The translations under genes and the position numbers were made by a program. A stretch of 64,000 bases of DNA. Source: Pukyongiella litopenaei. Lineage in GTDB: Bacteria > Pseudomonadota > Alphaproteobacteria > Rhodobacterales > Rhodobacteraceae. The stretch is taken from assembly GCF_003008555.2 (NCBI RefSeq), contig NZ_CP027665.1:3038001-3102000 (forward strand), read 5' to 3'. A model generated the notes under the pieces. That model was not told the DNA's origin. It searched no databases and saw only the letters and a program-made list of their open reading frames with translations. Positions 11,407 to 21,130 of the stretch are shown here, piece by piece; the stretch's first letter is position 1; each line of letters begins with the position of its first letter.

Positions 11407-11963
11407 GGATCATCGCGGGACGGTTCCGGGGCCGCGCGCTGGCCGCGGTCGGCAAGGGCGATGCGGGCGCCCATCTGCGCCCGACCACCGACCGGGTGCG
11501 CGAAAGCCTGTTCTCGGTCCTGACGCATCTGGATGTGCTGGACGGGGCGCGGGTGCTCGACCTGTTCGCGGGCACCGGCGCGCTGGGGCTCGAGGCATTG
11601 TCGCGCGGGGCCGCGCAGGTCACCTTCGTCGATGACGGCCGCGCGGCGGCAGCCCTGATCCGGCGCAATGTCGACCTGACCGGGAGCGCGGGGGACACCG
11701 CGCTGATCCGCCGGGACGCCACCCGGCTGGGGGCCTGTGCCGGCGCGGGCTTTGACCTGGTGTTTCTCGACCCGCCCTATGGCAGGGGGCTGGGGCACAA
11801 GGCGCTGGCGGCGGCACTGGCCGGCGGCTGGATCGCCCCCGGCGCGCTGGTGGTCTGGGAGGAAAGCACCGAAATGGCACCGCCCGAGGGTTTCGCGCTG
11901 GAGGACCGGCGGCGCTATGGCGACACCCATGTCACGCTGCTGTCGCGGGATCAGGACGAATAG
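11403..11963 (+). CDS. rsmD: 16S rRNA (guanine(966)-N2)-methyltransferase RsmD
   Basis: S-adenosylmethionine-dependent enzyme that methylates G966 of 16S rRNA in the assembled 30S subunit. Visible are the N-terminal RIIAGRFRGRAL, the RPTTDRVRESLFSVL stretch, the SAM motif VLDLFAGTGALGLEALSRGA (residues 51-70) and the N6/N2 methylase motif DPPYG (123-127). It begins at a GTG overlapping the stop of the reductase gene (GTGA). Its last 13 bp overlap the 3' end of the convergent map gene. Length (186 aa) is normal. Confidence 0.95.
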   Translation: MRIIAGRFRGRALAAVGKGDAGAHLRPTTDRVRESLFSVLTHLDVLDGARVLDLFAGTGALGLEALSRGAAQVTFVDDGRAAAALIRRNVDLTGSAGDTALIRRDATRLGACAGAGFDLVFLDPPYGRGLGHKALAAALAGGWIAPGALVVWEESTEMAPPEGFALEDRRRYGDTHVTLLSRDQDE

Positions 11964-12769
11964 GTCGGGTGGAACCGGCCCGCGGGCGACAGGGTGAAGA
12001 TTTCGCAGCCATCCGCCGTCACGCCGATCGAATGTTCGAACTGCGCCGACAGCGATTTGTCACGGGTCACCGCCGTCCAGTCATCGGCCAGCGTCTTGGT
12101 TTCCGGGCGGCCCAGGTTCACCATCGGTTCGATGGTGAACAGCATGCCTTCCTCCAGCGTCGCGCCGGTGCCGGGACGGCCGTAATGCAGCACATTGGGG
12201 GGGGCGTGGAACACCCGGCCCAGCCCGTGGCCGCAGAAATCGCGGACCACCGACATCCGCTGTGCCTCGACATAGCTCTGGATCGCATGGCCGATGTCGC
12301 CGAAGGTGTTGCCGGGGCGGACCGCCTCGATCCCCTTCATCAGCGAATCATGGGTTACCTGGATCAGCCGCTCGGCCTTGCGCGACAGTTTCCCGGCCAC
12401 ATACATGCGGCTGGTGTCGCCATACCAGCCATCGACGATCACGGTCACGTCGATGTTCAGGATGTCCCCGTCCTTGAGCGTTTTCTGGCCCGGGATACCG
12501 TGGCAGACCACATGGTTGACCGAAATGCAGGATGCGTGCTGATAGCCCTTGTAGCCGATCGTGGCCGACACGGCGCCGGCCTCTTCGACCTTTTCGGTGA
12601 TGATGCGGTCAAGCTCTCCGGTGGTCTGGCCGACAAAGACATGGCCGGCCATCTCGTCGAGGATACGCGCGGCCAGAGCGCCGGCACGATGCATGCCGGG
12701 ATAATCCGCGACATCGTAGATGCGGATACCTTCCTTGGTCACATGGCCGGGTAGTTCGTTTTTCAACAA
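11951..12769 (-). CDS. map: Type I methionine aminopeptidase
   Basis: Removes the initiator Met from nascent proteins. The pita-bread metalloprotease fold shows its five metal ligands in DVTVIVDGWYGDTSRMY (two Asp), FCGHGLGRVFH (His), FTIEPMVNLG (Glu) and FEHSIGV (Glu), with the substrate His in GYKGYQHASC. The start is a TTG at 12769, preceded by GGAG; no ATG or GTG in frame gives a full N-terminus, as the ATG at 12779 is out of frame. Length (272 aa) fits. It lies 63 bp downstream of sfsA on the same strand, so the two may be cotranscribed. The 3' end overlaps rsmD. Confidence 0.93.
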   Translation of the reverse strand: MLKNELPGHVTKEGIRIYDVADYPGMHRAGALAARILDEMAGHVFVGQTTGELDRIITEKVEEAGAVSATIGYKGYQHASCISVNHVVCHGIPGQKTLKDGDILNIDVTVIVDGWYGDTSRMYVAGKLSRKAERLIQVTHDSLMKGIEAVRPGNTFGDIGHAIQSYVEAQRMSVVRDFCGHGLGRVFHAPPNVLHYGRPGTGATLEEGMLFTIEPMVNLGRPETKTLADDWTAVTRDKSLSAQFEHSIGVTADGCEIFTLSPAGRFHPTYSS

Positions 12770-12832
12770 AGCGCTCCATCCTGTTGTCGGGGCAAGAGTT
12801 TAGGGGGTTTGGCGAAAAAGCGCCATACGCGA

Positions 12833-13537
12833 TCAGATCACGATTTCCAAAGGTGGCCCCAGTGTCACGCCGTCCGGCGTGATACGGGTTCTTTGGCACA
12901 TGATCTCGACACCCGCCCGGCGGGCGGTTTCGAAGGCGGCGGCATAGTCCGGATCGAGATCGGAGGCCAGCGAAAACCGCTGGCAATCGGTGCGCTGGAC
13001 GAGAAAGAACATCACGGCACGGTTGCCGGACCGTGCCATCGCGGCCAGTTCGCGCAGATGTTTCGCGCCCCTGGCGGTCACGCTGTCGGGAAACTCGGCC
13101 AGCCCGGGGGCGCGGCACAGGGTCACGCTCTTGACCTCGACATAGGCATCGCGGCGCCCGGGCCCGGACAGCAGGAAATCGATGCGGCTGTTTTCGCCAT
13201 AGCGGATCTCGGCGCGGATCCCGGCATATCCCTGCAGGCCGGGCACGTCGCCCGCTTCGAGCGCGAGGCGCAGGGCCCGGTTGGGAACCGAGGTGTCGAC
13301 CCCGGTGAAATGGCCGTTTTCGTGATCGACCAGGCGCCAGCCGTATTTCAGCTTTTTCGCAGGATCGTCATTGGGTTCCAGCCAGACCTTCATCCCCGGT
13401 TCGGCGAGGCCCAGCATCGAGCCGGGATTGGCGCAATGGGCGGTGATCTCGCGACCGTCCCCGAGGCGGCAATCGGCCAGGAACCGTTTGTAGCGCCGGA
13501 TCAGCCGCGCGGGAACAAGTGGGGATGGAAACCGCAT
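12833..13537 (-). CDS. sfsA: SfsA family DNA/sugar-fermentation stimulation protein
   Basis: SfsA was first described in E. coli as stimulating maltose metabolism; it has an OB fold plus a PD-(D/E)XK nuclease-like domain and its true role is uncertain. The 234-aa protein shows the family marks ITAHCANPGSMLGL near residue 31, GENSRIDFLLSG, YVEVKSVTLC (Asp/Glu-Xaa-Lys-like catalytic core) and FPDSVTARGAKHLREL. The start at 13537 gives MRFPSPLVPARLIRRYKRFL, the expected N-terminus; the frame is open further upstream, but that stretch is a shadow of the divergent cinA-like gene. It is 48 bp from that gene and upstream of map. Confidence 0.93.
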   Translation of the reverse strand: MRFPSPLVPARLIRRYKRFLADCRLGDGREITAHCANPGSMLGLAEPGMKVWLEPNDDPAKKLKYGWRLVDHENGHFTGVDTSVPNRALRLALEAGDVPGLQGYAGIRAEIRYGENSRIDFLLSGPGRRDAYVEVKSVTLCRAPGLAEFPDSVTARGAKHLRELAAMARSGNRAVMFFLVQRTDCQRFSLASDLDPDYAAAFETARRAGVEIMCQRTRITPDGVTLGPPLEIVI

Positions 13538-13585
13538 GGCGCGCGGCCTATACCGATGCGGACGGGGCTGCAAGTGAGGCGCGCG

Positions 13586-14308
13586 ATGACCAATCCAACC
13601 GCAGCGATGCTGGTGATCGGGGACGAGATCCTGTCCGGCCGGACCCGAGACGCGAACATGCATTTCCTTGCCGGTGAACTGGTCCGCCACGGGATCGACC
13701 TGAACGAGGTCCGGATCGTGTCGGACGATCGCGACGCGATCGTCACGGCGGTCCGCGCCTTGTCGGAGGCGTTCGACCATGTGTTCACCTCGGGCGGCAT
13801 CGGCCCGACCCATGACGATATCACCGCCGACAGCATCGCCGCCGCCTTTGGCGCGCCGATCGACGTGCGCGACGATGCCCGCGCGCTGCTCGAGGCGCAT
13901 TACGCGCGCACCGGCATGGAACTGAACGCGGCCCGGCTGCGCATGGCGCGGATCCCGGACGGGGCCGCGCTGATCGACAATCCGGTCTCCACCGCGCCGG
14001 GGTTCACGCTGGGCAACGTGCATGTGATGGCGGGCGTGCCGGCGGTGTTCCAGGCCATGCTGGCCAGCGTGCTGCCAACGCTGACGGGCGGGTCGCCGCT
14101 GCTGTCGCAGAGCCTGCGGGTGTTCCGGGCCGAGGGCGACATGGCGGCGCAGCTGGCGGCGCTGGCGGATCGCTATGCCGACCTGTCCATCGGGTGCTAC
14201 CCGTTCCACAAGGACGGGGTGTTCGGCGCCAACGTGGTGGTGCGGGGCGCGGATGGCGGGCGGATCGACGCGGCGATGTCGGACCTTGCGCGGGATCTTG
14301 GCCTGTGA
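13586..14308 (+). CDS. CinA N-terminal (MoaB/MogA-like) domain protein
   Basis: Stand-alone molybdopterin-binding-like domain, the COG1058 half of CinA, which in characterised relatives has ADP-ribose or NMN-related activity. The 240-aa protein has MLVIGDEILSGRTRDANMHF at residues 8-27, the phosphate-binding TSGGIGPTHDDITADSIA and PVSTAPGF. The C-terminal NMN deamidase half of full CinA is absent, which is usual in this bacterial group. The start at 13586 follows GAGGCGCGCG. It ends in a GTGA overlap with the acetyltransferase gene. Confidence 0.85.
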   Translation: MTNPTAAMLVIGDEILSGRTRDANMHFLAGELVRHGIDLNEVRIVSDDRDAIVTAVRALSEAFDHVFTSGGIGPTHDDITADSIAAAFGAPIDVRDDARALLEAHYARTGMELNAARLRMARIPDGAALIDNPVSTAPGFTLGNVHVMAGVPAVFQAMLASVLPTLTGGSPLLSQSLRVFRAEGDMAAQLAALADRYADLSIGCYPFHKDGVFGANVVVRGADGGRIDAAMSDLARDLGL

Positions 14309-15057
14309 CCGACAGGCTGACCGGTGCCGAGCTTTCGACGCTGATCGATGCCACATGGCCGCCGGCGCGGATGCTGCCCTGTGGTCCGTTTGTCCTGCGC
14401 GACGGGCAGGGCGGCGGCAGCCGGGTGTCGGCGGCGACCCTGCGCGAACCGGGCCGTGACGTTGCCGCCGACGACATAGAGGCGGCGGAAACGGCCATGC
14501 GGGGCCTGGGCCAGGTGCCGCTGTTCATGCTGCGCGATGGCGAGGACGCGCTGGACGCGGCGCTTGCCGGTCGCGGCTATGCGGTCAAGGATCCGGTGAT
14601 CGCCTGGGCCTGTCCCGTCAGCATGCTGACCGGCACGCCGGTGCCGCGCGTCACCGTCTTTGCCCTGTGGGAACCGCTGGCGATCATGCGCGAGCTCTGG
14701 GCGGCGGGCGGTATCGGGCCGGACCGGCTGGCGGTCATGGACCGGGTGCAGGGCCCCAGGACCGGGCTGATGGGCCGGAACAGGGACAAACCCGCCGGCG
14801 CAGCCTTTGTCGCGATCCACGGGCGCACCGCCATGCTGCACGCGCTGGAAATCCCGCCGTTCCAGCGCCGCCACGGGATGGGGCGCTGGTTTCTGCGTGC
14901 CGCGGGATTCTGGGCCGCCGAGAACGGGGCCGACCTGTTGACCGTCGTCTGCACGCGCGACAACGCGGCGGCGAACGCGCTATACGCAGCGCTGGGCATG
15001 GCGCAGGTCGGGGCCTATCACTATCGTATCGCGCCGCCGGAGGGAAAAGGACCATGA
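14305..15057 (+). CDS. GNAT family N-acetyltransferase
   Basis: Predicted acetyl-CoA-dependent N-acetyltransferase of unknown substrate. The GNAT core is in the C-terminal half: AMLHALEIPPFQRRHGMGRW (strand 4 and the acetyl-CoA pyrophosphate loop Q/R-x-x-G-x-G), then LLTVVCTRDNAAANALYAAL and the closing strand GAYHYR. The N-terminal 150 residues are less conserved. I start it at the GTG at 14305 that overlaps the cinA-like stop; no better start exists nearby. It is coupled by ATGA to the following peroxidase-like gene. The coupling pattern suggests a four-gene operon from 13586 to 16543. Confidence 0.82.
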   Translation: MTDRLTGAELSTLIDATWPPARMLPCGPFVLRDGQGGGSRVSAATLREPGRDVAADDIEAAETAMRGLGQVPLFMLRDGEDALDAALAGRGYAVKDPVIAWACPVSMLTGTPVPRVTVFALWEPLAIMRELWAAGGIGPDRLAVMDRVQGPRTGLMGRNRDKPAGAAFVAIHGRTAMLHALEIPPFQRRHGMGRWFLRAAGFWAAENGADLLTVVCTRDNAAANALYAALGMAQVGAYHYRIAPPEGKGP

Positions 15058-15626
15058 CCGACACCACAGCGACCACCGCGCTCGACCTGCCAGCTGTCGA
15101 CCCGTTGCCCGAGGCGACGCAGAGATATTTCGACATCTGCCTGGAAAAGCTGGGCATGGTGCCCAACGTGCTGACGGCGCACACATTCGACATCGGCAAG
15201 CTTAACGCATTTACCACGCTCTACAATGACCTGATGCTGGCCGATAGCGGGCTGACCAAGCTCGAGCGCGAGATGATCGCGGTGGTGGTGTCGTCGATCA
15301 ACCGCTGTTTCTATTGCCTGGTGGCCCATGGCGCGGCGGTGCGGCAGCTGTCCGGCGATCCGCAGCTGGGCGAAATGCTGGTGATGAACTATCGCGTTGC
15401 GCCGCTCGATCCGCGCAAGCGCGCGATGCTGGATTTTGCCGCCAAGGTGACCACGGCCAGCGCCACGGTCGAGGAACCGGACCGGCAGGCGCTGCGCGAT
15501 CACGGGTTTTCCGACCGCGACATCTGGGACATCGTCAATGTCGCCGCGTTCTTCAACATGACCAACCGGGTCGCGTCCTCCGTCGCGATGAAGCCCAACG
15601 ACGATTACCACGGCCAGTTCCGTTGA
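15054..15626 (+). CDS. AhpD/CMD-like peroxidase-related protein
   Basis: Alkylhydroperoxidase D-like protein of the carboxymuconolactone decarboxylase superfamily, uncharacterised peroxidase-related subfamily. The redox motif is CFYC (C85, C88) followed by H92, in SSINRCFYCLVAHGAAV, as in AhpD. Upstream is LTKLEREMIAVVVS and downstream DHGFSDRDIWDIVNVAAFF, both typical of the subfamily. It has 190 aa. It may act as a disulfide/peroxide reductase, but the electron partner is not known. It overlaps the GNAT gene by ATGA, and its TGA lies within the TTGA where the next gene starts. Confidence 0.87.
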   Translation: MTDTTATTALDLPAVDPLPEATQRYFDICLEKLGMVPNVLTAHTFDIGKLNAFTTLYNDLMLADSGLTKLEREMIAVVVSSINRCFYCLVAHGAAVRQLSGDPQLGEMLVMNYRVAPLDPRKRAMLDFAAKVTTASATVEEPDRQALRDHGFSDRDIWDIVNVAAFFNMTNRVASSVAMKPNDDYHGQFR

Positions 15627-16543
15627 TCCGGGCGCTGGGTCTGGCCGCGCTGGTGGCGGCGGCGCCGGTTGCCGCCCCGGCACAGGGGCTGACCCTGCCC
15701 ACGGGCGCGCGACAGCTCTCCGAGCGGATCAGCCCGCTGGAGGGCTATGCGCTGCCGACCGGGCCGTTCGCGGACGGGGCGGTGCCGGCACGGGTCTATG
15801 AGGGCCGGGTGGTGCGGCGCACCTGGCGGCTGGGCGGCGGGCCGACCCCGTTGCAGATCATGGCGCCGCTGCGCGATCAGATCGTGGCGGATGGCTATGA
15901 CATCCTGTTCCAGTGCGACGGGCGTGCCTGCGGCGGTTTCGACTTCCGCTTCGGGACCGAGGTGGTGCCCGCCCCCGACATGCATGTGGACCTGCGGGAC
16001 TACCGGTTCCTGTCGGCCACCCGCGGCGAGACCGAGGCGCTGAGCCTGCTGGTCAGCGGCGGTGAAAACGCGGCCCATGTGCAGGTGATCCAGGTTGTCC
16101 CGGTCGAGGCCGCGCCGCTCGCGGTCGCGTCGGCGGGCGCCGTGTCACCCCCGCACGGTGCCGGGGGCGATCTCCTGTCGGCGCTCGTTGACGACGGCCA
16201 TGTCGTGCTGGCCGATCTCGATTTTGCCACCGGCGCGGCGCGGCTGGGCGACGGCCCGTTCGCCTCGCTCGCGACCCTGGCCGGGTTCCTGCGCGACAAC
16301 CCGGAGGCGCGGATCGCCGTGGTCGGCCATACCGACACGGTTGGCGGGCTGGCGGACAATATCGCGCTGTCCCGCCGCCGCGCGGGGGCGGTGCGCGACC
16401 GGCTGATCGGGACCCATGAGATCGCCGCCGGCCGCATCGAGGCCGAGGGTGCGGGATATCTCGCCCCGGTGGCCTCGAACCGGACCCCGGAAGGCCGCGA
16501 AGCGAACCGGCGGGTCGAGGCGGTCCTGCTGAACCGGCAATGA
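15623..16543 (+). CDS. OmpA-family peptidoglycan-associated protein with TTG start
   Basis: Predicted envelope protein with a Sec signal peptide and a C-terminal OmpA-like peptidoglycan-binding domain. The only start that keeps a signal peptide is the TTG at 15623 within TTGA, overlapping the previous stop; it gives LIRALGLAALVAAAPVAAPA with cleavage after APA or AQG. The first 190 residues of the mature protein are a family-specific domain with one Cys pair (FQCDGRACGGFDFRFG). The OmpA domain at the end has IAVVGHTDTVGGLADNIALS (Asp of the DAP-binding site), RRRAGAVRDRL and RTPEGREANRRVEAVLLN. There is no lipobox, so it is probably soluble periplasmic or held by the peptidoglycan. Confidence 0.83.
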   Translation: MIRALGLAALVAAAPVAAPAQGLTLPTGARQLSERISPLEGYALPTGPFADGAVPARVYEGRVVRRTWRLGGGPTPLQIMAPLRDQIVADGYDILFQCDGRACGGFDFRFGTEVVPAPDMHVDLRDYRFLSATRGETEALSLLVSGGENAAHVQVIQVVPVEAAPLAVASAGAVSPPHGAGGDLLSALVDDGHVVLADLDFATGAARLGDGPFASLATLAGFLRDNPEARIAVVGHTDTVGGLADNIALSRRRAGAVRDRLIGTHEIAAGRIEAEGAGYLAPVASNRTPEGREANRRVEAVLLNRQ

Positions 16544-16570
16544 CCGGTGCCCCGCAGGGCACCGCGCCGG

Positions 16571-18661
<2,091 letters not shown>

Positions 18662-18749
18662 TCATACCCCCATCCCGGCGCCCGACCCGGCCCCTTGCGC
18701 TCGCGCGGGTGCGCGATAGACAGGAGAGGCAACAGGCAGGGACCCGGAC

Positions 18750-19232
18750 ATGACCCCCGATCAGATCGCGCGCCTTCCCTATCGCCCCTGCGTCGGCGTC
18801 ATGCTGGTGAATGGCGACGGGCTGGTGTTCACCGGACAGCGTGGCGACCGCAACACGGATGCCTGGCAGATGCCGCAGGGCGGCGTGGACCGGGGCGAAG
18901 CCCCGCGCGACGCGGCCCTGCGCGAACTGGGCGAGGAAACCGGCATCATGCCGGGGCTGGTCGAGATCGTGGCCGAAACGCCGGACTGGCTGCGCTATGA
19001 CCTGCCGCACGAGCTGGTGCCGCATATCTGGAAGGGGCGGTATCGTGGGCAGGAACAGAAATGGTTCTTTCTGCGCTATCTCGGCCGCGACGACCAGATC
19101 GACATCGCCACCGATCACCCCGAGTTCACCGCCTGGCGCTGGCAGGATCCCGGGACGCTGGCCGAGGGGATCGTGCCGTTCAAACGGGCGGTCTATGAAC
19201 GGGTGGTGCAGGCGTTCGCGCCGCTGCTCTGA
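18750..19232 (+). CDS. rppH: RNA pyrophosphohydrolase (Nudix)
   Basis: Removes pyrophosphate from the 5' triphosphate of mRNA, opening it to decay by RNase E-type enzymes. The Nudix box [20 protein letters not shown] has all catalytic Glu residues and lies at residues 44-63. The N-terminal [20 protein letters not shown] and the WQMPQGG motif are diagnostic of RppH/Ap5A hydrolases. Length (160 aa) is normal. It follows the fadH-like gene divergently and precedes a small membrane protein on the same strand. Confidence 0.93.
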   Translation: MTPDQIARLPYRPCVGVMLVNGDGLVFTGQRGDRNTDAWQMPQGGVDRGEAPRDAALRELGEETGIMPGLVEIVAETPDWLRYDLPHELVPHIWKGRYRGQEQKWFFLRYLGRDDQIDIATDHPEFTAWRWQDPGTLAEGIVPFKRAVYERVVQAFAPLL

Positions 19233-19306
19233 TCGGCCCGCCGCACCGGGTTTGGGATGCGCCAAGGCGCTGAATGTGCTATATTTCCGGGCAGGAGGGT
19301 AGAGCC

Positions 19307-19660
19307 ATGTCCGGAGGAGTTTTCTGGATTACCGTCATCGTCGGCGGTGTCGTCATCATTCTGGTGTTCGACGTGTTCGGCCGGTTCATCACATCGCTGA
19401 TCGTGACCTGCCGGCTGAAACGCGGGATCATCATCAAGGATGCCTGTGTCGGCAAATGCCCGCCCGGGCAGCAATGCGTCGCGCTGACCACCCGGCCCTA
19501 TTTCGGTTTTGGGACCCAGGCCGCCACCTGCGGCTGTGTGCCGGTGGGTGCGGGCGGCACGCCGACCACGCCGCCGCCGGGCGGTGTAGCTGGCAGCGGG
19601 GGCGCGGGAACGGGTAGCGGCGGTTCAGGCGGCGGCGGATCGGCCGCCGACGGAGACTGA
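19307..19660 (+). CDS. Small membrane-anchored Cys-containing protein, unknown
   Basis: No family recognised. Starting at 19307 (GGAGGG seven bases upstream) gives 117 residues: an N-terminal membrane helix (VFWITVIVGGVVIILVFDVF, residues 5-24), a short basic stretch, then a compact Cys region with six Cys in about 50 residues (TCRLKRG, DACVGKCPPGQQC, TCGCVPV), and a Gly/Ser/Thr/Pro-rich low-complexity tail. The Cys spacing suggests disulfides or a metal site in a small extracytoplasmic module, but orientation is uncertain. A start at 19274 would add 11 residues including a further Cys. It lies downstream of rppH after 74 bp. Confidence 0.6.
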   Translation: MSGGVFWITVIVGGVVIILVFDVFGRFITSLIVTCRLKRGIIIKDACVGKCPPGQQCVALTTRPYFGFGTQAATCGCVPVGAGGTPTTPPPGGVAGSGGAGTGSGGSGGGGSAADGD

Positions 19661-19724
19661 CGGCAACCGGCGCTGCGGAGCCGGACGGCCCCCGGCCGCG
19701 CGGCGGCGCGGGCCTGTGGTCGTG

Positions 19725-19868
19725 TCAGCGCCAGAAGGCGAGCCATTCGATGAACTGGTTCATCTTCTTGCCCAGAAAAATCAGGTGCTGCGATCCGAAC
19801 AGGTAGAGGTCGGTGGCCAGCGCACCGAGAATCAGCACCCCCAGCACCAGTGCGATCCGGTTGGTCAT
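19725..19868 (-). CDS. 47-residue single-helix membrane protein, unknown
   Basis: A short ORF with a proper start context: ATG at 19868 is preceded by GGGAGG about 10 bases upstream. It encodes MTNRIALVLGVLILGALATD, a hydrophobic helix, followed by LYLFGSQHLIFLGKKMNQF and the aromatic end IEWLAFWR. The composition (membrane helix, then an amphipathic aromatic segment ending in Arg) is that of real small membrane proteins, and I recall similar short proteins annotated beside gap in Rhodobacteraceae. It lies directly downstream of the gap terminator on the same strand, so expression would need readthrough or its own promoter. Function unknown. Confidence 0.65.
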   Translation of the reverse strand: MTNRIALVLGVLILGALATDLYLFGSQHLIFLGKKMNQFIEWLAFWR

Positions 19869-19886
19869 TCCCGTCTGCCTCCCGAC

Positions 19887-19921
19887 AAAAAAACGCCCGG
19901 CCAGCGTCGGCTGGCCGGGCG
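19887..19921 (-). terminator. Rho-independent terminator of the GAPDH gene
   Basis: A perfect 12-bp GC-rich stem (19894-19905 with 19910-19921) around a 4-base loop is followed, on the minus strand, by seven Ts (the A run 19887-19893). It lies 23 bp after the GAPDH stop and just before the 47-residue ORF. Confidence 0.9.
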
Positions 19922-19943
19922 CAGCATTTCAGGCAATATCGAA

Positions 19944-20948
19944 TTATTGGTTAAGCCGGCCCATGGCAACGGCCACGTCGGCCATCCGCACCGAGAAACC
20001 CCATTCGTTGTCGTACCAGGCCAGCACGCGCACCATGCGGCCATCGACGACGCGGGTCTGGTCGGGGGCGAAGATCGAGCTTTCGTCGGTATGGTTGAAA
20101 TCGATCGAAACCTTGGGTTCGGGGTCATAGGACATCACCCGGCCCATCGGCCCCTTGACCGCTTCCTCGACGGCGGCGTTGACCTCGTCGGCGGTCACGT
20201 CGCGGGCCGCGCGGAAGGTCAGGTCGACGGCGGACACGTTCGGCGTCGGCACCCGCATGGCCGACCCGTCCAGCCGGCCCTTGAGGTTCGGCAGCACCTC
20301 GCCCAGCGCCTTGGCCGCGCCGGTGCTGGTGGGGATCATTGCCATCGCCGCGGCACGGGCGCGATACAGGTCCGAGTGGCGGCGGTCCAGCGTCGGCTGG
20401 TCGCCGGTATAGGAATGGATCGTGGTCATCAGGCCATGTTCGATGCCGATTGCCTCGTCCAGGACCTTGGCCAGCGGCGCCAGGCAATTGGTGGTGCAGG
20501 ACCCGTTCGACACCATGTTGTCGCCCTTGGCCAGCATCTCGTCATTCACGCCGAAGACGATGGTCTTCTGCACGTTCTTGGCCGGGGCCGAGATCAGCAC
20601 CGACTTGGCGCCGCGCTCCAGGTGCACGCCGGCCTTGTTGCCGTCGTTGAACTTGCCGGTGCATTCCAGCACCACGTCGCATCCCGACCAGTCCAGTTCG
20701 GACGGGTCGTAGGTCGAGAACATCTCGATCTCGCCGCGGCCCAGGTCCAGCGTGCGTTCGCCGACGCGGATGTCATTGCCGAACCGGCCATGCACGCTGT
20801 CGTAGCGCAGCAGGTGCGCCGCCGTTTCCAGCGGGCCGGTCGCGTTGGCCTTGACCACGCGGATGTCGTTGCGCCCCGAGGCGGCGATATGCGAAAGGGT
20901 GCAGCGGCCGATGCGGCCGAAACCGTTGATCCCGACATTGATGGTCAT
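19944..20948 (-). CDS. gap: Type I glyceraldehyde-3-phosphate dehydrogenase, GapB-like
   Basis: Interconverts glyceraldehyde 3-phosphate and 1,3-bisphosphoglycerate in glycolysis, gluconeogenesis or the Calvin cycle. The Rossmann motif is INGFGRIGRCTL, the nucleophile C151 lies in SNGSCTTNCLAPLAK and the C-terminus has WYDNEWGFSVRM. The second strand reads RVVKANATGPLETAAHLL: where NAD-specific enzymes have Asp after Asn (INDL), this has Ala36. The same change is found in NADP-dependent gluconeogenic GapB of Bacillus, so NADP(H) use is likely. The start is the ATG at 20948 (MTINVGINGFG). The protein has 334 aa. A strong terminator follows and an operator-like palindrome lies upstream. Confidence 0.93.
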   Translation of the reverse strand: MTINVGINGFGRIGRCTLSHIAASGRNDIRVVKANATGPLETAAHLLRYDSVHGRFGNDIRVGERTLDLGRGEIEMFSTYDPSELDWSGCDVVLECTGKFNDGNKAGVHLERGAKSVLISAPAKNVQKTIVFGVNDEMLAKGDNMVSNGSCTTNCLAPLAKVLDEAIGIEHGLMTTIHSYTGDQPTLDRRHSDLYRARAAAMAMIPTSTGAAKALGEVLPNLKGRLDGSAMRVPTPNVSAVDLTFRAARDVTADEVNAAVEEAVKGPMGRVMSYDPEPKVSIDFNHTDESSIFAPDQTRVVDGRMVRVLAWYDNEWGFSVRMADVAVAMGRLNQ

Positions 20949-21037
20949 TGGCAAACTCTCCGAAACGCGACAGGGTTGCGGGCCATATAGCCAGCGACGC
21001 ATCGCATAAAAAGGGGGAAAAGGGCCTGTATTGAACG

Positions 21038-21051
21038 TGTTGGCGCAAACA
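21038..21051. promoter_or_regulatory. Operator-like imperfect palindrome upstream of gap
   Basis: TGTTGGCGCAAACA is a near-palindrome (one mismatched pair) 90 bp upstream of the gap start and 80 bp before DUF808. A second half-like element, TTGCGCTAAC, lies just downstream at about 21060-21069. Both resemble LacI-family operators of the TGTTAGCGCTAACA type, which I recall for the alphaproteobacterial central-carbon regulator CceR. The match is by eye and from memory. Confidence 0.4.
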
Positions 21052-21130
21052 TGGCCCGGTTGCGCTAACGCTTGCCCCCGCCGGACGATCGGTTAGGCTG
21101 TGACCGGGCAACAGACAGGCGGCACGACGG

